From Acidobacteriota bacterium (GTDB lineage Bacteria; Acidobacteriota; Blastocatellia; Pyrinomonadales; Pyrinomonadaceae), in NCBI GenBank assembly GCA_024640445.1, contig JAHEEZ010000120.1:1-10051 (forward strand): 10,051 bases of DNA, in the 5' to 3' direction. Positions 6,303 to 10,051 of this stretch are shown here, one piece after another. Numbering within the stretch: the stretch's first letter is position 1; the number at the start of each line of letters is the position of its first letter. The notes under the pieces were generated by a model, which saw only the letters and a program-made list of their open reading frames with translations, was not told the origin of the DNA and did no database searches. Position numbers and translations under genes: made by a program.

Positions 6303-7424
6303 ATGTTCGAAAAATTCACACTTGGTATTGAAGAGGAATTCCAGATCGTCGATCCGAAGACCCGGGAACTGAAATCCCACGTTTCGGAGATTCTGGAAGA
6401 GGGGCGGCTGGTGCTTGGAGAGAAGGTCAAGCCGGAGATGATCCAGTCGATGATCGAGGTCGGGACCGGCGTGTGCGCAAACATACAGGAAGCACGCGAG
6501 GATATTTCCAGGCTCCGGTGCATTATTTCTGGACTGGCCAGGAAGAAGGGACTTGAGATCGCTGCCGCATCGACGCATCCGTTCTCCAAGTGGTCGGAGC
6601 AGGAGATCTTCGAACACGACCGCTACAAGCTGCTTGTCGACGAATTGCAGATGGTTGCGAGGAGTCTCTTGATCTTCGGGCTCCATGTCCACGTAGGCAT
6701 CGCGGACCGCGAGCGGCAGATACACATAATGAACGCTGCCAGGTACTTTCTGCCGCACGTTCTCGCGCTTTCAACTTCTTCGCCATTTTGGCTCGGATTT
6801 CATACCGGGCTGAAGTCCTACCGGTCAGAGGTCTTCAAGAAGTTTCCACGGACCGACATTCCTGACCACTTCAATTCTTACCAGGCATTTGAGGGATATG
6901 TTGATCTGCTCGTAAGGATGAATTGCATAGACGACGGCAAGAAGATCTACTGGGACGTTCGTCCGCATCCGTATTTCCCCACACTTGAGTTTCGGGTTTG
7001 CGACATTCCGACGAGAGTCGACGATACCGTGGCGATCGCAGGTCTTTTCCAGGCGATCGTCGCGAAACTCGATCAATTGATCGACAAGAATCTTGGTTTC
7101 AGGCTTTATCCAAGGCGGTTGATACAGGAAAACAAATGGAGGGCGGTCAGGTACGGACTTGAGGGCAAGATGCTGGACCTTGGCAAGCAGAAGGAGGTTC
7201 CGGCTAAAGATCTTATTCTGGAGCTTCTTGATTTTGTGGATGACGTCCTCGATGATCTGGGATCGAGAAAAGAAGTGGAGCATATCCATACGATTCTGGA
7301 GAGGGGTACGTCCGCCGACGAGCAATTGCGTGTGTTCAATGAGTCAGGTGAGAAATTCGAGCCGGTTGTCGATATGCTGATCAGGAATACGCTCGAGAAC
7401 GTTCCCGAGCGGTGTTTCGACTGA
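6303..7424 (+). CDS. GCS2/YbdK-family carboxylate-amine (glutamate-cysteine) ligase
   Basis: This 373-residue protein matches the usual length of the YbdK/EgtA-like branch of glutamate-cysteine ligases. Members couple ATP hydrolysis to a gamma-peptide bond between glutamate and an amine such as cysteine; the YbdK branch often has weak or unknown true substrates. Motifs seen: FTLGIEEEFQIVD at 5-17 (acidic metal ligands), IEVGTGVC at 51-58, ASTHPFSKW at 89-97, FGLHVHVGI at 125-133, WDVRPHPYFPTLEFRVCDIPT at 217-237 (nucleotide/metal site) and QENKWRAVRYGL at 275-286. The start is the ATG at 6303; the frame is open upstream to a TTG at 6255, but that would translate the 7-bp repeat and the family start is at MFEKFTLGIEEE. 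It stands alone: divergent from the PLP enzyme gene and closed by a terminator 3' of it. No glutathione synthetase gene is in the window. Confidence 0.92.
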   Translation: MFEKFTLGIEEEFQIVDPKTRELKSHVSEILEEGRLVLGEKVKPEMIQSMIEVGTGVCANIQEAREDISRLRCIISGLARKKGLEIAAASTHPFSKWSEQEIFEHDRYKLLVDELQMVARSLLIFGLHVHVGIADRERQIHIMNAARYFLPHVLALSTSSPFWLGFHTGLKSYRSEVFKKFPRTDIPDHFNSYQAFEGYVDLLVRMNCIDDGKKIYWDVRPHPYFPTLEFRVCDIPTRVDDTVAIAGLFQAIVAKLDQLIDKNLGFRLYPRRLIQENKWRAVRYGLEGKMLDLGKQKEVPAKDLILELLDFVDDVLDDLGSRKEVEHIHTILERGTSADEQLRVFNESGEKFEPVVDMLIRNTLENVPERCFD

Positions 7425-7447
7425 ACCGTTGATCACGATACCAAGTG

Positions 7448-7479
7448 AAAAGGGCCGCCCGGAACCGGGCGGCCCTTTT
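7448..7479 (+). terminator. Rho-independent terminator of the ligase gene
   Basis: AAAAGGGCCGCCCGG (7448-7462) pairs perfectly with CCGGGCGGCCCTTTT (7465-7479), a GC-rich stem with a minimal loop ending in a T-run. It starts 23 bp after the stop codon. The A-run on the left makes it potentially active in both directions, and it insulates the pilin operon downstream. Confidence 0.93.
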
Positions 7480-7538
7480 GTGTCGCAAACTCTACTTTTT
7501 TGAAATCGAGTGCGTTTTGGCAATTTTATTAGAAAGGT

Positions 7539-7558
7539 CAACAGTGTTGAAACTGTTG
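7539..7558. repeat. Dyad overlapping the possible pilin promoter
   Basis: CAACAGT (7539-7545) and ACTGTTG (7552-7558) are perfect complements around a 6-nt centre. The dyad covers the possible -35 box, a position suited to a regulator site. Confidence 0.4.
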
Positions 7559-7574
7559 CATTCAATGTTTAAAT
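7547..7574 (+). promoter_or_regulatory. Possible sigma70-type promoter of the pilin operon
   Basis: TTGAAA (7547-7552) is followed after 16 bp by TTAAAT (7569-7574), matches of 5/6 and 4/6 to consensus. It would give a leader of about 80 nt that contains the hairpin at 7580-7613. A good sigma54 site (GG and GC spaced by 10) was looked for and not seen. Confidence 0.3.
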
Positions 7575-7579
7575 GTGTT

Positions 7580-7613
7580 AAAACTCAGTACGGTAAGGCC
7601 GTACTCCGGTTTT
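7580..7613 (+). promoter_or_regulatory. Hairpin in the pilin operon leader
   Basis: AGTACGG (7587-7593) pairs with CCGTACT (7599-7605) over a 5-nt loop, and AAAAC (7580-7584) can pair with GTTTT (7609-7613) below a small internal bulge. It lies about 50 nt before the ATG at 7663. It could be a leader RNA structure or a weak terminator followed by TTTT. Confidence 0.4.
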
Positions 7614-7662
7614 GACCTTCCCGCATATCATTCCAAAAGAGTCTCAGGACCGGGATCGGATT

Positions 7663-8481
7663 ATGAATACAACTGAATCGAATAGACAGCGTGGTTTTTC
7701 CTTGATCGAAATGATGATCGTAATTCTCATCATTTCGATCCTTGTTGTATTCGCAGTGGCGCAGTTCGGAGAGGCTTCGACGATCTTCGAGACACAGAAC
7801 GTCGCCAGAGAGCTGAAAGTCAATCTTGAGCGCGCCCGCTTCGATTCGGTCAAGCGGAGACCGGAAACAGTCGCCGATATGGCAAGCGTCGTGATCAATG
7901 ACACCACCTCAATAAGCGTCTCGCTGGACCGCAATCAGGACGGCGCGTTGCAGAGCAGCGAAACCAAAGTAATTGATTTCTCGGGACGAAACGACGTCAA
8001 GATCGTCGGGGACGGTGTAACTTACCCGGTCACGATAGTTTTTGACCGGCGGGGCCAGGTTACCACTACAAACGGTTTGGGAATCCAGATCTCGCCGCTG
8101 TTCATCGTTTGCGATGAATGCACATCATTTGCGGACGCCGACAACCCGACCTCGTATTACATCAAGCTTTCACCGACCGGCACCGTGTCAATGTACGACA
8201 ACGGCCAGTCGCCTCCTTCTGTAGTTGATCCGACCGTCACATCGATCAACAGCAATACAAGCATAGAGCCGATGGTTTCGACCGCCCCCGGCGCTCTCGA
8301 TCTGACCGGGATCACGGGCATGCCGACCCCGCTACCGGAAACGTCGCCCAGTGCGACCCCAACCCCTACACCTTCGGTGACGCCTACCCCTCTCAGCTGT
8401 GCTCTGAATGAAAGGCCGGCTGTCACCGGCTGCGTTTGCATCTCGCCGCTTTCGGTGCGAGCAGACGGCCGCTGCAGATAG
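7663..8481 (+). CDS. GspH/FimT-like minor pilin with Pro/Thr-rich linker and Cys-rich tail
   Basis: This 272-residue protein has a type III prepilin signal: an 11-residue leader ending QRG, cleavage before Phe12, Glu at mature position 5, and the hydrophobic helix FSLIEMMIVILIISILVVF. The ATG at 7663 is chosen because it gives a normal short leader; the ribosome binding site is weak. The globular part (about 50-180) resembles GspH/FimT pseudopilins and includes DRNQDGALQSSE at 89-100, an EF-hand-like loop, and a CDEC pair at 150-153. Residues 220-244 are a Pro/Thr/Ser linker, followed by a short tail with Cys246, 257, 259 and 271. The tail is not usual for FimT proteins, which normally end near 170-200 residues. 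The protein should sit in the inner membrane, then join a pilus or pseudopilus tip complex. It leads a run of four pilin-like genes. Confidence 0.88.
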   Translation: MNTTESNRQRGFSLIEMMIVILIISILVVFAVAQFGEASTIFETQNVARELKVNLERARFDSVKRRPETVADMASVVINDTTSISVSLDRNQDGALQSSETKVIDFSGRNDVKIVGDGVTYPVTIVFDRRGQVTTTNGLGIQISPLFIVCDECTSFADADNPTSYYIKLSPTGTVSMYDNGQSPPSVVDPTVTSINSNTSIEPMVSTAPGALDLTGITGMPTPLPETSPSATPTPTPSVTPTPLSCALNERPAVTGCVCISPLSVRADGRCR

Positions 8482-8569
8482 ATAGTCCGGCCGGATGCTC
8501 CAAGACTTATGTAAACCGACAGAAACAATGCTGAGTTGGGAGCTCCGATCAATCAGGTGAAATCTCATC

Positions 8570-9067
8570 ATGAACTTTAACGAAATGAAGATACGAACGA
8601 AATCCATTTGCTCTCCGGCCAAACAAAAAAGGGCTGGCGAGCAATCGGGCTTTACGCTGGTCGAGGTCGTCATAGCGATGGTGGTTCTCCTAATCGCGAT
8701 GCTCGGCGTCTTTGTCACGTTCACCTGGGCGATCAGCTATAACGCGGGCAATAACTCGCGTTCGGAGGCGCTCGCGATTCTTCAGGGAGAGGTAGAGTTT
8801 CTTCGCAGCGCGAAGTTCACCTCCGGTGTTATGGACTCGACGCTCGTCGGGGGAACGCGATCGACGGTGACCGTCACCGGCGACAACGGAAATCTCTTCG
8901 TAGTGGACGTGACGATCGATGATGACCCCTTCACCGCGGGTGTTCAGGTCGACAACGCGCTTTCGCTGAAAGAGATCACCGTCACCGTGGCTCTGGCAAG
9001 CCCGACCCCCGGATGGCAAACATCCGTCCCGGCTGTCGTGAGATTTCAAAGAGTGAGGGCGAATTGA
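8570..9067 (+). CDS. pilV: PilV-like minor pilin
   Basis: This 165-residue protein has a prepilin signal QSG/FTLVEVVIAMVVLLIAMLGV: cleavage after Gly27, Phe as first mature residue, Glu at mature position 5. The leader is long (27 residues), but the ATG at 8570 has AGGTGA at good distance; an in-frame ATG at 8585 would give a 22-residue leader. The part after the helix (about 60-165) is short, with a QGEVEFLRS helix region and beta-rich repeats, and matches the general layout of PilV/GspI-type minor pilins. It starts 88 bp after the FimT-like gene and its TGA overlaps the next ATG by one base, so it is translationally coupled to the PilW-like gene. The assignment to PilV rests on signal, length and gene order. 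Confidence 0.85.
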   Translation: MNFNEMKIRTKSICSPAKQKRAGEQSGFTLVEVVIAMVVLLIAMLGVFVTFTWAISYNAGNNSRSEALAILQGEVEFLRSAKFTSGVMDSTLVGGTRSTVTVTGDNGNLFVVDVTIDDDPFTAGVQVDNALSLKEITVTVALASPTPGWQTSVPAVVRFQRVRAN

Positions 9068-9690
9068 TGGACGTCATGAAAAGAGAATCTAACAGTGTTT
9101 CCGGTTTTTCGTTGCTCGAACTGATGATCGCCATGACGATCACTCTAGTGCTGCTTGCGCTTGTGACAACCCTGTTCTCGGGGTCGATGAGCATACGCGA
9201 ACGCGAAAGTGCGAAGACAGACGCGCTCACATCCGCCCAGGCGGCACTGAATGTAATGTCCCGGGAGATATCCAATTCAGGCTTCGGACTCAGGAACAAT
9301 GGCGTGGTCGCAGTTGATTCAGGTCTGAACCAATTTCATTTCCGATCGAACTGGAATAACGGAGATCTATTGACCGGTACGGACGGCGAAGACATTACTT
9401 ACTATTTCGATCCCACGACGGAATCCATCGTTCGCTTCGACGCTCACGCGGGTACGACCACATCGGCGATAGTAAACGGGATAAGTAACGTTGAATTTCA
9501 GTACTTCAACTACGCCGGCAGTAATTCCACGCCGACCGTCGTTGCCACACCCGGAATACAAACGGGAAGGGTCCGGATCACGGTGACCGTAAATCTTGAG
9601 GACGTTCAGGGGCAGCCAAGCGGACAGTCGGTCCAATACACATCGGATGTGACATTGAGAAACGCAGAGTTCATGCGAAACCAGTATTAG
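9067..9690 (+). CDS. pilW: PilW-like minor pilin
   Basis: This 207-residue protein has the prepilin signal VSG/FSLLELMIAMTITLVLLALV: cleavage after Gly13, Phe first, Glu at mature position 5. The start ATG at 9067 overlaps the previous stop (TGATG) and is preceded by GAGGG; an in-frame ATG at 9076 is a less likely alternative. After the helix comes RERESAKTDALTSAQAALNVMSREISNSGFG, the usual PilW/GspJ pattern of an amphipathic helix leading into the first strand, then a beta-rich domain with YYFDPTTESIVRFD and VRITVTVNLEDV. Together with its neighbours it would form the minor-pilin complex that starts fibre assembly. The PilX-like gene starts 21 bp downstream. Confidence 0.87.
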   Translation: MDVMKRESNSVSGFSLLELMIAMTITLVLLALVTTLFSGSMSIRERESAKTDALTSAQAALNVMSREISNSGFGLRNNGVVAVDSGLNQFHFRSNWNNGDLLTGTDGEDITYYFDPTTESIVRFDAHAGTTTSAIVNGISNVEFQYFNYAGSNSTPTVVATPGIQTGRVRITVTVNLEDVQGQPSGQSVQYTSDVTLRNAEFMRNQY

Positions 9691-9711
9691 GAAGGTCTGA
9701 GGGAGTCAATT

Positions 9712-10051
9712 ATGCAAGATACCAAACCCAAATCGCAGCACGTACGAGATCGGAAGGGTGAAGAAGGAGCCGCAATGGTGATGGTCCTTCTGGTCTCATT
9801 TCTTCTGCTCGTTGCCAGTGCAGGCCTCATTCTGGAAGCTGCGCTAAACAGCGCAAACGTGACCGACGCTACGGCTGAACAGCAGGCCTACAACGCAGCG
9901 GAGAGCGGAATTCAGCGAACTCTTGACGTCCTTAGAGGCAACACCGTGCCGAGCGTTCTTCTTGACGGAGCTCAGACCGCCGACCATATCAACAATCAGA
10001 TCGACTTCTCGAAAGCGGTTAATCCCGCAACGTCAAACTTGCCGACCGACG
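9712..10051 (+). CDS. pilX: PilX-like pilus assembly protein, cut by window edge
   Basis: The ATG at 9712 follows GGGAG at ideal spacing, and the frame is open for 113 codons to the window edge. Residues 1-19 are polar, then EEGAAMVMVLLVSFLLLVASAG forms a single hydrophobic helix, followed by LNSANVTDATAEQQAYNAAESGIQRTLDVL. This is the pattern of the PilX N-terminal domain, which lacks the strict Gly-Phe-x5-Glu prepilin motif but shares a helix and the AYNAAESG element. The rest of the protein is outside the window. As fourth gene of the run fimT-like, pilV-like, pilW-like, pilX-like it fits the minor-pilin order known in Pseudomonas, where pilY1 would follow. Confidence 0.85.
   Translation, partial: MQDTKPKSQHVRDRKGEEGAAMVMVLLVSFLLLVASAGLILEAALNSANVTDATAEQQAYNAAESGIQRTLDVLRGNTVPSVLLDGAQTADHINNQIDFSKAVNPATSNLPTD

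Noticed and set aside
6113..6758. Minus-strand open frames over the ligase start and the gap before it
   Set aside because: They overlap the clearly coding ligase gene in another frame, and their translations lack family motifs.
8486..8495. TCCGGCCGGA palindrome after the FimT-like gene
   Set aside because: A 10-bp palindrome with no loop cannot form a useful hairpin and there is no T-run; probably chance in GC-containing DNA.
1..10051. CRISPR array, insertion sequence, prophage or defence system
   Set aside because: No regularly spaced repeats, transposase or integrase motifs, or nuclease/defence domains were seen on either strand; the tRNA shows no integrase gene or repeated 3' end nearby.

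Overview
The window looks like a chromosomal stretch of a free-living Gram-negative bacterium of moderate GC content. My best guess is an Acidobacteriota member near Blastocatellia. That rests on the secreted hypothetical proteins at the left end, the minor-pilin cluster with Pro/Thr-rich tails and the mix of housekeeping genes; no single marker proves it. I see no phage genes, insertion sequence, CRISPR array or plasmid functions.

Left end (1-1508, minus strand): a secreted F5/8 type C-like protein that runs off the window edge lies downstream of a predicted lipoprotein. Both have a clear ribosome binding site, and a sigma70-like promoter lies upstream of the lipoprotein. Positions 1509-2770 hold no intact gene. 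They contain a pair of mutually exclusive hairpins (1682-1722) and an open but interrupted reading frame (1978-2406) that may be a gene relic.

Centre (2771-5659): a tRNA-Leu(UAA) with encoded CCA (minus), an NfeD-type membrane protein (plus), then a convergent minus-strand pair in which a cystathionine gamma-synthase-type PLP enzyme is followed 73 bp later by a PP2C protein phosphatase.

Intergenic 5660-6302: about 640 bp between divergent genes, with a 99-bp nested imperfect inverted repeat (5779-5877) that looks like a small repeat element or a structured RNA. Next comes a GCS2/YbdK-type carboxylate-amine ligase (6303-7424), closed by a strong intrinsic terminator.

Right end (7663-10051, plus strand): a compact minor-pilin operon in the order GspH/FimT-like, PilV-like, PilW-like, PilX-like, the last cut by the window edge. 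These would be membrane-inserted prepilins, the first three cleaved by prepilin peptidase, that prime or tip a type IV pilus or related filament. The first carries an unusual Pro/Thr-rich linker and a four-cysteine C-terminal tail. I found no clear evidence of a wholly new system; the most interesting items are the palindromic element at 5779-5877 and the tailed pilin.
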